This document shows positions 49,076-58,266 of a stretch of DNA of 64,000 bases, piece after piece. Each line of letters starts with the position of its first letter. Within the stretch, counting starts at the first letter, position 1. The position numbers and the translations under genes are program-made. Origin of the DNA: an uncultured Lachnospiraceae bacterium (lineage in GTDB: Bacteria > Bacillota > Clostridia > Lachnospirales > Lachnospiraceae); the NCBI GenBank assembly GCA_900544685.1, contig UQWA01000013.1, forward strand, positions 9,794 through 73,793, given 5' to 3'. Under the pieces are notes generated by a model. It saw only the letters and a list, made by a program, of their open reading frames with translations, was not told the DNA's origin and ran no database searches.

Positions 49076-50082
49076 CGCTGTTTCCTCACCATCATGTAAA
49101 TGACTATCGGGGCACCAAATACTGCTGTTACCGAGCTGATAGACAATTCTGTGGGTGCAAATACCGTTCTGGCAATGAGATCACAGAACAGGCAGAATAC
49201 CGCACCTCCCAGGAAACATCCCGGAATCACCAGAATCGGTTTTGCCGTTTTCATCAGGGACTTGATCAGATGGGGAACGGCAATACCCACAAAGGAGATC
49301 GGTCCTGCGAAAGCAGTAACGGTTGCAGACAGAATACTGGATAGCAGGATCAGACTCACACGGAATGCCTTGATATTTACGCCCATATTCTGTGCATAAT
49401 TTTCTCCTAACTGATAGGCACTGATCGGCTTAGACATGAGAAATGCCAGTACCAGCGAGATCAGGACCACAACTGTGCAGACCTGCACATTTCCCCATGA
49501 GGTTCCGGAAAAGCTTCCCATAGACCAGTTATGCAGATTTACAATATTGGAGTCATCTGCAAATGTCACTACGAAGTCTGTAATTGCTGAGCAGATATAT
49601 CCGATCATAACTCCACAGATAACCAGCATGGACATCCGTTTTACTTTTCTGGAAACCAGAAGAATAAATCCCATGGAAATCATGGCTCCTGCAAAAGCCG
49701 CCAGAATCATCACTGCGGAACCGGATGCAATTCCCTTGCTTAATAGAAAAATCATCACAAGAGAAACCACCAGCTTGGCTCCGGATGAAATTCCCAGTAC
49801 AAAAGGTCCTGCGATCGGGTTCCCAAAAAAGGTCTGAAGAAGAAAACCAGATACCGACAACGCTCCCCCCAGCAATATGGCTGCCAGAATACGCGGAAGC
49901 CGGATCTGCCATACAATATTGTAGGCGGTCTGCTCTCCTGTTTTCTTCACAATAATATCAAAGATTTCTTTTACCGACAGATGTACGCTTCCTGCATTGA
50001 TATTCCAGATAAACAGCAGTAACAGCAGCACTGCCAGTATCAGAAACGACACCGTGTATCGAATTTGTGCTTTCTTCTTCAT
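49072..50082 (-). CDS. FecCD/BtuC-family ABC transporter permease
   Basis: 336 residues with about ten helices. Family segments: VWQIRLPRILAAILLGGALS, GNPIAGPFVLGISSGAKLVV, GPISFVGIAVPHLIK (contact loop) and ELSISSVTAVFGAPIVIYMM. It moves iron-siderophore, heme or B12-type compounds. It overlaps the ATPase gene and follows the substrate-binding gene by 18 bases. Confidence 0.9.
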   Translation of the reverse strand: MKKKAQIRYTVSFLILAVLLLLLFIWNINAGSVHLSVKEIFDIIVKKTGEQTAYNIVWQIRLPRILAAILLGGALSVSGFLLQTFFGNPIAGPFVLGISSGAKLVVSLVMIFLLSKGIASGSAVMILAAFAGAMISMGFILLVSRKVKRMSMLVICGVMIGYICSAITDFVVTFADDSNIVNLHNWSMGSFSGTSWGNVQVCTVVVLISLVLAFLMSKPISAYQLGENYAQNMGVNIKAFRVSLILLSSILSATVTAFAGPISFVGIAVPHLIKSLMKTAKPILVIPGCFLGGAVFCLFCDLIARTVFAPTELSISSVTAVFGAPIVIYMMVRKQR

Positions 50083-50100
50083 TTTCTTTGTTCCTCACAT

Positions 50101-51741
50101 TTATGACAAACGGTACATATAGGTTAACTGTGACAGATCCTGATCCTCACTGGTCAGCATAGTATGCATATCAGAAATCATCGTAGCAATACCGGTTGTT
50201 TCCTGAAACAGGCTTTTCTGGGTACACCAGACATTGCCATCCTTTACTGCCTTAAAATCTGCCAGCAGACTGCTCTTTGCCAGAAGCTCATCCAGGGAAT
50301 GAAGTTCTGTCTCTATGGCACTGTTATAGATAATATAATCTGCATCCTTGGCCCCTGCGTAGAATTCTTCCATCTGCATGTTCATGGTAGATAACGCATT
50401 GTCATCTCCCAGATCCTGGAATATATACTTTCCGCCTGCCAGTTCAATCATCTTGGATATATAATCTCCGCTCTTTCGTACGGTCACATACCCATTGGAA
50501 TTAATGGAGAAAAATGCCACTGTTTTTCCGGTATTCTCCGCTCCCAGTACATCCGTCAGCAGATCCGTCTGGCTGTTAAAATATTCTTCTGCTTCTGTCT
50601 CTTTATTCAGGAGCGCCGCGTATAGCTTCAGCCATTCCATTCTTCCCAGAGGATCACTCTCATAACTGGAATGTTCCACCAGAACCGGAATGCCGAATTC
50701 TTCCAGTTTTTCCCTTACTTCCGGGGAATGATAGATCATTGTAGATTCTATTGCCAGATCACAGCCGCTGGATACAATCAGTTCGTAATCCGGAGCACTG
50801 TATTTTCCGGCATAAGTGATACTGCCATTCTCCAGGGCTTCTTTTGCTTCTTCCACATACCATCCGTCTGCATTCGTGCCGGACAATGTAATATAGTCAA
50901 TTCCGTCTATCGCCCGAAACAGATCCATGGCAGAAGTGGCCACCAGATAAATATGATCCAGTGGCTGCTGCAAAATGGTAATCTCACTGTCCAGTCCTTC
51001 TGGCACCTCTGCACCTTCCGGTACTACCAGATATTCCCCCTCCTGGGCGATGGTCACAAGCTTATATCCGTCGTTATAATAATCCACAGCAAACTGCGTC
51101 GCATATTCCAGATCCATGCTGTGATCATAAGTCAGTCCCGCTATCTCAGGGATCTCATGTTCCAGTTTTTCAGACTGTGGAGCAGGTTCTTCCACTGCAT
51201 CTGTCTGTTCGGAAGATGATGCTTCCACATTGTCAGAGTCCGTTTCTGCTGCCTTGCTTTCAGTATCAGACTCTCCCGCTTCTTTTACGGTGGCTGCATC
51301 CAGGGTAATTGTATACTCAATCTCATGGGGTTCACTCATGGCAACCGTATCTGCCGTCACCGGAATTGCTGTGTCAAATCCGGCAACCGGAATCTCAAAT
51401 GTAGAATTGCCGTCTGTATTCACCGGTTCATATTTTTCACCGTCCACGATCATATAGTCGTAATAAGGACTGCTGAATTCTATCGATGCTGTTATTTTTC
51501 CTTCTTTTATGGTAAGAGAAACCGGCGATGTGATGGATGCTCTTCCACTTCCACCTTCCAGACTGCCTTCGGCGGTATAACTGCCATCCGACAGTCCCAG
51601 CTGCTGCGCTGTTACCGCTTCGTCCTCCTGCTGTTCTGTGATCACTTCTGTCTGCGCATTCTTGGCAGCACTCCCAGTGATCTGCATAGTTCCTGCCATG
51701 CAAAGTGCTGTAGCAATTGCAATGTTACGATATGTTCTCAT
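50101..51741 (-). CDS. ABC transporter substrate-binding protein with N-terminal NEAT-like domain
   Basis: 546 residues (ATG 51739-51741; a GTG at 51750 is possible). The signal peptide IAIATALCMAGTMQITGSAA has no lipobox cysteine. Residues about 45-150 form a beta domain (GLSDGSYTAEGSLEGGSGRA, FSSPYYDYMIVDGEKYEPVN, STFEIPVAGFDTAIPVTADT) that resembles NEAT-type heme-binding or adhesion domains. After an acidic linker is a periplasmic-binding-protein fold (ISKMIELAGGKYIFQDLGDD, DADYIIYNSA). The cargo is unknown; heme, iron or corrinoid are possible. It follows the PucR-type regulator by 9-18 bases. Confidence 0.8.
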   Translation of the reverse strand: MRTYRNIAIATALCMAGTMQITGSAAKNAQTEVITEQQEDEAVTAQQLGLSDGSYTAEGSLEGGSGRASITSPVSLTIKEGKITASIEFSSPYYDYMIVDGEKYEPVNTDGNSTFEIPVAGFDTAIPVTADTVAMSEPHEIEYTITLDAATVKEAGESDTESKAAETDSDNVEASSSEQTDAVEEPAPQSEKLEHEIPEIAGLTYDHSMDLEYATQFAVDYYNDGYKLVTIAQEGEYLVVPEGAEVPEGLDSEITILQQPLDHIYLVATSAMDLFRAIDGIDYITLSGTNADGWYVEEAKEALENGSITYAGKYSAPDYELIVSSGCDLAIESTMIYHSPEVREKLEEFGIPVLVEHSSYESDPLGRMEWLKLYAALLNKETEAEEYFNSQTDLLTDVLGAENTGKTVAFFSINSNGYVTVRKSGDYISKMIELAGGKYIFQDLGDDNALSTMNMQMEEFYAGAKDADYIIYNSAIETELHSLDELLAKSSLLADFKAVKDGNVWCTQKSLFQETTGIATMISDMHTMLTSEDQDLSQLTYMYRLS

Positions 51742-51759
51742 ATTCCCCACTGTCCTTTT

Positions 51760-53313
51760 CTATCCTTCTTTTTCTTCCATTTCCAGAAGCCGCAGAGAAA
51801 GATTCAGATAAAATATCTCATCCGGATCTTCCAGATTGGACTGTAATACTGATTTAATCTTCTCCAGTCGATATAAAAATGTACTTCTGTGAATAAACAG
51901 TTCATTTGCCGTCTGCGTTGCATTCAGATTCTGTTCCAGATACGTTCGTAAGGTCAGCATATATTCAGAATGATGCATCTCATCCAGCTTCTTTAATTCC
52001 AGCAGATTCTCATGACACACCATGGTTGCCGGAAGTTCCTTCGTTGTCTGCTCCATCAGATATGGCAGCACCATCTGGTCAAATCTGTGGATCCATACAT
52101 ATGGTTTTTTTCTGCTGCCCTCTTCCAGTGCGATCTTTGCCTGCAGATATTGTCTGCGCAGATTCATATGTCCGGTCATACTCCGACTGTATCCGGCTTT
52201 CAGATAACTGTCACGGATAAAGTAAATCAACTCTGCTTCGATCTCCTCCACCGTCTGTCCCGTCTTCGACAAATTGAAAAAGCATATAATCTCCTGACGG
52301 ACCTGAAAACTGCTGGAATGTGGAAACTGCTTCTTCAGATACTTACAGATCGTACCTGTGGTATGTTCTTTATCTCCTCCTGCTGTCTGAAGAACCAGAC
52401 ACAGATAATCCTGTCTCGGACTCCATCCCAGGGCTGCCAGACGATTGCTCATGGTCAGATAATCTGCCGTTCTGTCTGTTACAATCAGCCTGCATACATC
52501 ATCCAGATCATCCTTTTCCTGAAACGAAGGCTCATGCAGAATGATATATTCCAGATAAGATGCCAGCTGTGCCACCAGACATTTATCACCTTCTGTCAGC
52601 TTTTTCTGAGTCTCCAGTACAACTACACGATGAGTTGGTTCGCCTTTCGTCCACAGATTCATACTGATCATCCGACACCCATTGATAAAAGCCGGCAGCA
52701 GCATCGGTACCTCAGACTCTATGGACTTCTTATACGTCTCATCCTGAATATAGGCATTCATATATTCCAGATTGACCATCTCATCCGTAAACAGCCGGAC
52801 TCCCTGACTCAGATTATTTCCCTTGCTCTCTGCCGTCAGAGTAAAATCAATTCCCATGACTACCAGTGGGTTGCCAACCATGTCTGCGGACAGCTTCAGT
52901 GCTCTCTGAATGGATCCACTGCGCAAGACCAGCGCATTCAACTGTTCCACCCAGTCATCGCACCGGTCAAAAATTCTCTGCACCGTATTGATCACATCCG
53001 AAGCCGATATGTTGGGATTAAGCATAATATAAGGTCCGCTTAGTTCCTTGCGGAATTCTTCTGTCTGATCTGACTCTGTCAGGATCACCAGCACATCATC
53101 CCAATTGTATTTTGCCTTCTGTATCTGTATAGTGCTCTGTCTCTGTTTCAGATATGTTCCGGTAACAATACAGACGCGCCCTCTTGCAGGTGCTACATCT
53201 CTTGTCTGTAGAAATGGTCTGAAATACGCATCTTCTCCGGATATATTTTCACATGTCAGGACATCATACCGTTCCCGCAGACGTTCTGCCAGATATGCAC
53301 TTGACAGCTTCAC
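51760..53313 (-). CDS. PucR/CdaR-type transcriptional regulator
   Basis: 517 residues. The N-terminal 120 residues contain a PucR-like sensing domain (LTCENISGEDAYF, VCIVTGTYLKQRQ). The middle is a GGDEF-like/CdaR domain, and the C-terminus has the PucR helix-turn-helix (LRTYLEQNLNATQTANELFI, HRSTFLYRLEKIKSVL). Start overlaps the end of the second corrinoid gene by 4 bases. Such regulators often sit in methyltransferase/corrinoid operons in Clostridia and sense the methylated substrate; the ligand here is unknown. Control of the purine genes is not indicated by position. Confidence 0.85.
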   Translation of the reverse strand: MKLSSAYLAERLRERYDVLTCENISGEDAYFRPFLQTRDVAPARGRVCIVTGTYLKQRQSTIQIQKAKYNWDDVLVILTESDQTEEFRKELSGPYIMLNPNISASDVINTVQRIFDRCDDWVEQLNALVLRSGSIQRALKLSADMVGNPLVVMGIDFTLTAESKGNNLSQGVRLFTDEMVNLEYMNAYIQDETYKKSIESEVPMLLPAFINGCRMISMNLWTKGEPTHRVVVLETQKKLTEGDKCLVAQLASYLEYIILHEPSFQEKDDLDDVCRLIVTDRTADYLTMSNRLAALGWSPRQDYLCLVLQTAGGDKEHTTGTICKYLKKQFPHSSSFQVRQEIICFFNLSKTGQTVEEIEAELIYFIRDSYLKAGYSRSMTGHMNLRRQYLQAKIALEEGSRKKPYVWIHRFDQMVLPYLMEQTTKELPATMVCHENLLELKKLDEMHHSEYMLTLRTYLEQNLNATQTANELFIHRSTFLYRLEKIKSVLQSNLEDPDEIFYLNLSLRLLEMEEKEG

Positions 53314-53969
53314 TTTTTCGCCTCCTCTGTACTTTCTTCTACCAGTTTCTTTGCCAGCATTGCGCAGTCTGCAGCTGTTTCTGTATAGGCATCGGCACCC
53401 ATTTTCTCGGCAAGTTCTCTGGTTACTGCACCGCCTCCTACCAGAATCTTATAGGTTCGGTTCGGATTCCTTCGCAGCTTTTTTACCACCTGCGCCATTT
53501 CCTGTACAGATGTATTTAAAAGAGAGGACAGACATACAATCGAAACATCCGGATTCTCTTTGATGGCTTTCAGGAACTGCTTCTCTGAAATATCCACTCC
53601 CAGATCCACTACCTCAAACCCTGAACTGCGAAACATCAGACCAACCAGATTCTTCCCCAGATCATGGAGATCTCCTTCTACCGTTCCCAGGATCACCTTG
53701 CCGATCTTTTTCTGTCGGTAGCCTTCGCTTTCCTGCTCTATAATGTCAAATCCTTTGCGGATACACCGCGCTGTAGTCAGGATCCTGGGAATATCTCCGT
53801 CGCCGTTCTTATATTCTTCTGTCATGACTTTCATCGCAGGAAACATGCCTTCTTCTACGACTTCTTTCGCTGTTATCCCGTCTCTGATGGCGGTTCTGAC
53901 CAGTTCAATGGTCTCCTGAGAGTGCCCCTGTTCAATTGACTTCTGTATCTGTTCCAAAATTGCGTTCAT
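53310..53969 (-). CDS. Corrinoid (B12-binding) methyl carrier protein 2
   Basis: 219 residues. The N-terminal helical cap (EGMFPAMKVMTEEYKNGDGD, IPRILTTARCIRKGFDII) is followed by the cobalamin-binding Rossmann fold with the lower-ligand motif EGDLHDLGKNLVGLMF (DxHxxG), SLLNTSVQEMAQVVKKL and ILVGGGAVTRELAEKMGADA. It carries a methyl group on cobalt between methyltransferases. It is a second copy in this region, differing clearly from the one at 56.5 kb, which suggests a second substrate specificity. Confidence 0.92.
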   Translation of the reverse strand: MNAILEQIQKSIEQGHSQETIELVRTAIRDGITAKEVVEEGMFPAMKVMTEEYKNGDGDIPRILTTARCIRKGFDIIEQESEGYRQKKIGKVILGTVEGDLHDLGKNLVGLMFRSSGFEVVDLGVDISEKQFLKAIKENPDVSIVCLSSLLNTSVQEMAQVVKKLRRNPNRTYKILVGGGAVTRELAEKMGADAYTETAADCAMLAKKLVEESTEEAKK

Positions 53970-53995
53970 CTATGCTGCGTATCTCCTTGCTTTTC

Positions 53996-54535
53996 TTATT
54001 CCAGTAAAAAACAGCTTGTATAAGCTATGGTACAGGGACCATAGTAATATTCCATGTGATTTGCTTTACAGACCTGTGTCACCAGCATTCCGTATGCCTC
54101 CATCGATGCAAATGCCTCGTCCGGGAAGCGGCACGGGGCATCCGGATAAGTACAGACCTTGCACTTCACACAGCTCCCCGCACTGATTGGACGCATCTTC
54201 GGATATTTCTTTCGCAATTCTTTTTCCAGTTCCAGAAAATGCTCTTTGTGGAGTGCCTCTGTCTCCATCATGGTCTCTCCGTCCAGTTCATCTTCCAGTT
54301 CTCCCACTGTCTGTACAATAATTCCATGCTGATACTGGTCAATGATCTTCTGACAATCTTCCAGGCTTCCGCATCCCGGTGGACAGCTCCAGCACTTTCC
54401 ATACCTGTGACAGGTATTCTGTTCACACATTGCCCGCACTTCCGGCATCAGTTCTATTGTTTTACAGTCAAGGGGTGCAACATGGGTAAACCCATGCTGC
54501 ATGCTTTCTCTTTCCAGTTCTTCGTAATCAATCAT
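53996..54535 (-). CDS. DUF2284 metal-binding protein
   Basis: 179 residues rich in cysteines: CEQNTCHRYGKCWSCPPGCG, then CQKIIDQYQHG, and SAGSCVKCKVCTYPDAPCRF. This family is common beside corrinoid methyltransferase genes and is expected to bind an iron-sulfur cluster or another metal; its role is not known. It is encoded 2 bases after the RACo gene and before the second corrinoid protein, so it may help in corrinoid activation. Confidence 0.85.
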   Translation of the reverse strand: MIDYEELERESMQHGFTHVAPLDCKTIELMPEVRAMCEQNTCHRYGKCWSCPPGCGSLEDCQKIIDQYQHGIIVQTVGELEDELDGETMMETEALHKEHFLELEKELRKKYPKMRPISAGSCVKCKVCTYPDAPCRFPDEAFASMEAYGMLVTQVCKANHMEYYYGPCTIAYTSCFLLE

Positions 54536-54537
54536 GT

Positions 54538-56262
54538 CTAGTCCTCCTCCGGAAATGCCAGTTCATCTACAAATGTATCCTGAAATTCTGCGGATGCCGC
54601 CAACTCCAGGAAACAGATGCTTTTTACTATGCCATCTGTTACCTCCAGTTCATCTGCATTCAACAGAGCTATCTTGGCGCCCTCTCCTGCTGCATTTCCT
54701 ACCGGTTCTACCCGTTGTTCCAGCTCCGGCGGCAACAGTCCGATGGCACATGCGCTTGCCGGATTCATATAGTTGCCAAAGGCTCCTGCTATGTAGACCT
54801 TCTGAATATCCTTCTCCCGGATGCCCAGTTCCTTCATCAAAAGCTGTATGCCTGCTGCAATAGCTGCCTTGGCAAGCTGCACTTCCCTCACATCCTTCTG
54901 TGTCAGGTATACGCCTCTGTCATCCCCTGCTTTTTCCGGTGGAACCAGTACAAAGATATCTGATCTTTCCTGACCACTCTCCAGATGCCCCATCTCATCG
55001 ATCAGACCTGCCTTATATAACTGTGCCACCAGATCAATCAGACCGGAGCCACACAGTCCCACTGCCGGCACATTGCCGACTGTCGTATACTTCCATTCAC
55101 CGTCTTCAAATGCCACATGATCCACCGCTCCGGCTGCTCCACGCATGCCACATTCGATCTTGGCACCTTCAAATGCCGGACCTGCCGCTGTGGAGCAGGT
55201 TGCCAGCTTATCCTTATTGCCCAGAACCATCTCTCCGTTGGTTCCGATATCAATCATCAGAGAAATCTCACTTTTCAGATCCTGACGCAGTGCCAGCAGA
55301 CAACCACAGGTATCTGCACCCACATATCCGGCAATATCCGGCAGCATCAGAAGCTGTGCCTGTGGGTGAATGTGCAGTCCATAATCTGCAGCCCGCAGAG
55401 TCAGTCTTTCGCTGCATGCAGGATTATACGGCGCATGTACCAGTGATCCCGGTGAAATACCAAGAAACAGGTGATGCATACAGGTATTTCCCACAATGCT
55501 AACCTGACAGATCGCATCCGGCTGTGCCTTTACCCTGGCAGCCAGCTTCTGCAGAAGCTCATTAACTGCCCCCTGTATACAGTTACTGAGTACTTCCGTT
55601 CCATGCTCCAGCGCATAATTAGCCCTCATAATTACATCTGCACCGTACTGTGCCTGCGGATTCATGCTGCTCTCTATTGCACATACTTTTCCATTCTCCG
55701 CACTGAGCAGATATCCGACCACTGTGGTCGTTCCAATATCAAAAGCTGCCATATAGACATCTGGTTTTGCCTTTTTCAGATCCAGAACTGCATCTCTTGT
55801 ATGGATGGCATACCAGAATTTTTCTTCTTTTCGCCTTTCATACAGAGAACCTGCAAGTGGTATATTCACCTTCACTTCCGGCATCTCCAGTCCGGATGCT
55901 TCCCTTATTTCTGTTACCAGACGTTCCCAGTCAGAACGGTTATCTCCCGGCTCTGCCTTTTCCAGCCGGATCTTATGTACAAAAAGTCCAGGCTTAAACG
56001 CCACCGGACGATTCAGTCCTTCCGTCAGAATCGCATGCTTTTGATCTGAGATCAAGGTGTCTACTTCGATCTCACCCTGCACCTTCGTCTGGCATGCCTT
56101 CACAATCTGATGCCCCATTTTTACCAGACATTTTCCGCATTTTCCCTGACCTCCGCATGGTGCATCCGGGCAAAGCCCAGCCTGTATCTCTGCTTCCAGT
56201 ATGGTGGTTCCATCCGGCACCTCAATACATTTTTTCTCTCTGATAAACGTAATTGCTCCCAT
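54538..56262 (-). CDS. Corrinoid-activating reductase (RACo-like, ASKHA/DUF4445)
   Basis: 574 residues. The N-terminus has a 2Fe-2S ferredoxin domain (CPDAPCGGQGKCGKCLVKMG with a later ACQTKV). The rest is an ASKHA-type ATPase: VYMAAFDIGTTTVVGYLL, VSIVGNTCMHHLFLGI, ISLMIDIGTNGEMVLGNKDK and YIAGAFGNYMNPASACAIGL. RACo enzymes use ATP to drive reduction of inactive Co(II) corrinoid to active Co(I). Its own promoter and the terminator upstream separate it from the methyltransferase pair. Neighbours are exactly the proteins it should reactivate. Confidence 0.92.
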   Translation of the reverse strand: MGAITFIREKKCIEVPDGTTILEAEIQAGLCPDAPCGGQGKCGKCLVKMGHQIVKACQTKVQGEIEVDTLISDQKHAILTEGLNRPVAFKPGLFVHKIRLEKAEPGDNRSDWERLVTEIREASGLEMPEVKVNIPLAGSLYERRKEEKFWYAIHTRDAVLDLKKAKPDVYMAAFDIGTTTVVGYLLSAENGKVCAIESSMNPQAQYGADVIMRANYALEHGTEVLSNCIQGAVNELLQKLAARVKAQPDAICQVSIVGNTCMHHLFLGISPGSLVHAPYNPACSERLTLRAADYGLHIHPQAQLLMLPDIAGYVGADTCGCLLALRQDLKSEISLMIDIGTNGEMVLGNKDKLATCSTAAGPAFEGAKIECGMRGAAGAVDHVAFEDGEWKYTTVGNVPAVGLCGSGLIDLVAQLYKAGLIDEMGHLESGQERSDIFVLVPPEKAGDDRGVYLTQKDVREVQLAKAAIAAGIQLLMKELGIREKDIQKVYIAGAFGNYMNPASACAIGLLPPELEQRVEPVGNAAGEGAKIALLNADELEVTDGIVKSICFLELAASAEFQDTFVDELAFPEED

Positions 56263-56333
56263 ATTGTACCTCCTGTCAGACCTGCTGTGTTACTCTTCAT
56301 TCGCAACTGACGGCACAGTCCCCAATTATTTTT

Positions 56334-56362
56334 ATTATAGCAAAAATATGCCTTTTCTACAA
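56334..56362 (-). promoter_or_regulatory. Promoter of the RACo-DUF2284-corrinoid-PucR-ABC operon
   Basis: On the minus strand: TTGTAG (complement of 56357-56362), 17 bases, TATAAT (complement of 56334-56339). It lies 75 bases before the RACo start and directly after the terminator at 56388-56425. Confidence 0.7.
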
Positions 56363-56387
56363 TGTGATTAAGATAAGAAAACAAAAA

Positions 56388-56425
56388 GACGGGACATCGG
56401 ACCATCTCTGATCCGGTGTCCCGTC
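56388..56425 (-). terminator. Intrinsic terminator after the first corrinoid protein gene
   Basis: GACGGGACA/TGTCCCGTC stem with further CGGA/TCCG pairing, followed on the minus strand by TTTTTG. It ends the methyltransferase-corrinoid transcript before RACo. Confidence 0.85.
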
Positions 56426-56499
56426 CCTTGGTTATGGCAGACAGCATACAGTCAAAAGAATTCTTCTGTCCGTATGGCATTTCCTTATGTAGTAATCAA

Positions 56500-57135
56500 T
56501 TATGCTACAAGGCTCTTAGCAAGTGCTGCTGCTGAAGCTGCATCTTCTGAGTATCCGTCAGCACCGATTTCATCAGCGAATTCCTGTGTAATAGGAGCTC
56601 CGCCAACCATAATTTTAACATCTTTTCTGAAATCTTCTGCTGCGATTGCTGCTACAGTATCTTTCAGAGATGGCATTGTTGTTGTTAACAGTGCAGAAAG
56701 TGCGATAATCTTTGTATCTGGGTTTTCTCTGTAGCATTCGATAATCTTAGCTGCAGGAACATCTACGCCAAGGTCGATTACTTCGAAACCGGCAGATTCG
56801 ATCATCATACCTACCAGGTTCTTTCCGATATCGTGAAGGTCACCTGCTACAGTAGCAAGGATCAGTTTACCATTAGATCCTGTTGCGCCTGAGGAAAGGT
56901 GTGGTTTCAGAACTTCTACGCCTTTTTTCATTGCACGTGCTGCAACCAGCATTTCCGGAACGAAGATTTCTCCGTTTTTGAATTTTTCACCGACAACTGC
57001 CATTGCGTCGATCATACCTTTGTTCAGAATCTCTGTAGGATCACATCCGGAATCCAGAGCGTCCTGTACTGCTGCACCTACCAGTTTTGCTTTACCTTTT
57101 TCTACTAATTCAGCTACTTCGTTAATTGATCCCAT
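56500..57135 (-). CDS. Corrinoid (B12-binding) methyl carrier protein 1
   Basis: 211 residues of the MtbC/MtvC type. Cap domain: GMIDAMAVVGEKFKNGEIFV, PEMLVAARAMKKGVEVLKP. B12-binding domain: AGDLHDIGKNLVGMMIESAG (DxHxxG), ALSALLTTTMPSLKDTVAAI, IMVGGAPITQEFADEIGADG. It follows the methyltransferase gene by 93 bases, a gap holding a GAAAAAGTTT/AAACTTTTC hairpin (57193-57219). It probably has higher expression than its neighbours, since it is followed by a strong terminator and uses favoured codons; that last point is by eye only. Confidence 0.93.
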   Translation of the reverse strand: MGSINEVAELVEKGKAKLVGAAVQDALDSGCDPTEILNKGMIDAMAVVGEKFKNGEIFVPEMLVAARAMKKGVEVLKPHLSSGATGSNGKLILATVAGDLHDIGKNLVGMMIESAGFEVIDLGVDVPAAKIIECYRENPDTKIIALSALLTTTMPSLKDTVAAIAAEDFRKDVKIMVGGAPITQEFADEIGADGYSEDAASAAALAKSLVA

Positions 57136-57228
57136 GATTCATACCTCCTAATATAGTTTTTGGGTGTGTTTTTGTTGTTTCTATTTTATTTTATGAAAAG
57201 TTTCCGCAAACTTTTTCATTCGTAAGTT

Positions 57229-58044
57229 TTATTTTTTAATCGGTCCGATACGACCTTCTCTGTAAGCTGTAATGTATTCCATGCAGTAGTCATCCTGTCC
57301 AAGCAGTGCTTCTGTTGCATAGATCAGACCCATCATGTCTCTGTTACATGGATCCAGAATTCCGCTGTCCAGTCCATAATTCATAGCCAGTACTGTAAAT
57401 CCATAGTTTACCAGTTTACGAACCGGTAAGTTGAAGGAAATATTACTTACTGCTGCTGTAATATGAATCGTTGGATACTGCTTACGGATTGTGGAAATAA
57501 CTTCAATATTCATGGCAATTCCATCTTCGGATGTGCAAAGCATCTCAACCAGTGGATCAATGTGAATACGGTTCGGTGCGATGCCATATTCTTTTGCTTT
57601 TGCCATAATCTTATCAAATACCTTCAGACGGTCTGCTGCACACTTAGGAATACCTGTGTCATCACTAAGTAATGCGATTACCTGCCATTTTTCATTGCCA
57701 GGTTTTACCATCTCAGGGAAAATCTTGTCAATCTTGTCACCTTCACCTGATACAGAGTTGAAAATACCAGGTTTGTTACAGAACTTATATGCTTCTACCA
57801 GTACATCCGGGCTAGGGCTGTCTACAGAAATTGGAAGATCTGTCACTTCCTGAATGCAGTCGATCATCCATTTTAATGTCTCAACTTCTTCAGCTTCCGG
57901 TACAGATGCACAGCAGTCAATAAATGTTGCTCCTGCTTCTGTCTGAGCGATTGCTCTCTGTTTAATGAAATCCGCATCTCTTTTTGCAATTGCTTCTGCT
58001 ACAGATGGGATAGAACCATTAATCTTCTCACCAATTACGATCAT
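57229..58044 (-). CDS. Methyltetrahydrofolate:corrinoid methyltransferase (MtvA/MtgA-like)
   Basis: 271 residues with the pterin-binding TIM barrel: VIGEKINGSIPSVAEAIAKR, ATFIDCCASVPEAEEVETLK, LPISVDSPSPDVLVEA, GIFNSVSGEGDKIDK and NRIHIDPLVEMLC. It moves a methyl group between a corrinoid protein and tetrahydrofolate. Start: the ATG at 58042-58044 has GGAGGAG before it; a TTG 15 bases upstream is less likely because it overlaps that site. Promoter on the minus strand: TTGAAA, 16 bases, TAAAAT at about 58085-58112. The matching substrate-specific MttB-type enzyme is not in this window. Confidence 0.92.
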   Translation of the reverse strand: MIVIGEKINGSIPSVAEAIAKRDADFIKQRAIAQTEAGATFIDCCASVPEAEEVETLKWMIDCIQEVTDLPISVDSPSPDVLVEAYKFCNKPGIFNSVSGEGDKIDKIFPEMVKPGNEKWQVIALLSDDTGIPKCAADRLKVFDKIMAKAKEYGIAPNRIHIDPLVEMLCTSEDGIAMNIEVISTIRKQYPTIHITAAVSNISFNLPVRKLVNYGFTVLAMNYGLDSGILDPCNRDMMGLIYATEALLGQDDYCMEYITAYREGRIGPIKK

Positions 58045-58194
58045 TTTGCTCTCCTCCAATACAACCTCTTGATTTATTATATTGTCATTTTAGCAAAATA
58101 AATTTCATTTTCAAGCCACGTTTTCTGTCATATTTTTCCACATTTTCATACACTTTGTAGGATGTCAATAATACCTAATGAATGATAAATATTT

Positions 58195-58225
58195 AACAGC
58201 CGGAATATCGCGTATTCCGGCTGTT
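58195..58225 (-). terminator. Hairpin after thymidine kinase
   Basis: Perfect 13-base arms (AACAGCCGGAATA/TATTCCGGCTGTT) with a 5-base loop, 42 bases after the tdk stop. The following bases are AT-rich but not a clean T-run. Confidence 0.65.
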
Positions 58226-58266
58226 TCTCATTTTGAAAGAATGCTTCCAGTTCCATCTGATATATT

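Noticed and set aside
52012..53043. 343-codon open frame on the plus strand
   Set aside because: Entirely inside the PucR-type regulator on the other strand; the real gene has clear domains, this one none.
51760..53313. PucR-type protein as regulator of the purine/ureide genes
   Set aside because: The family name suggests it, but the gene is co-transcribed with corrinoid genes 25 kb or more from the ureide genes.
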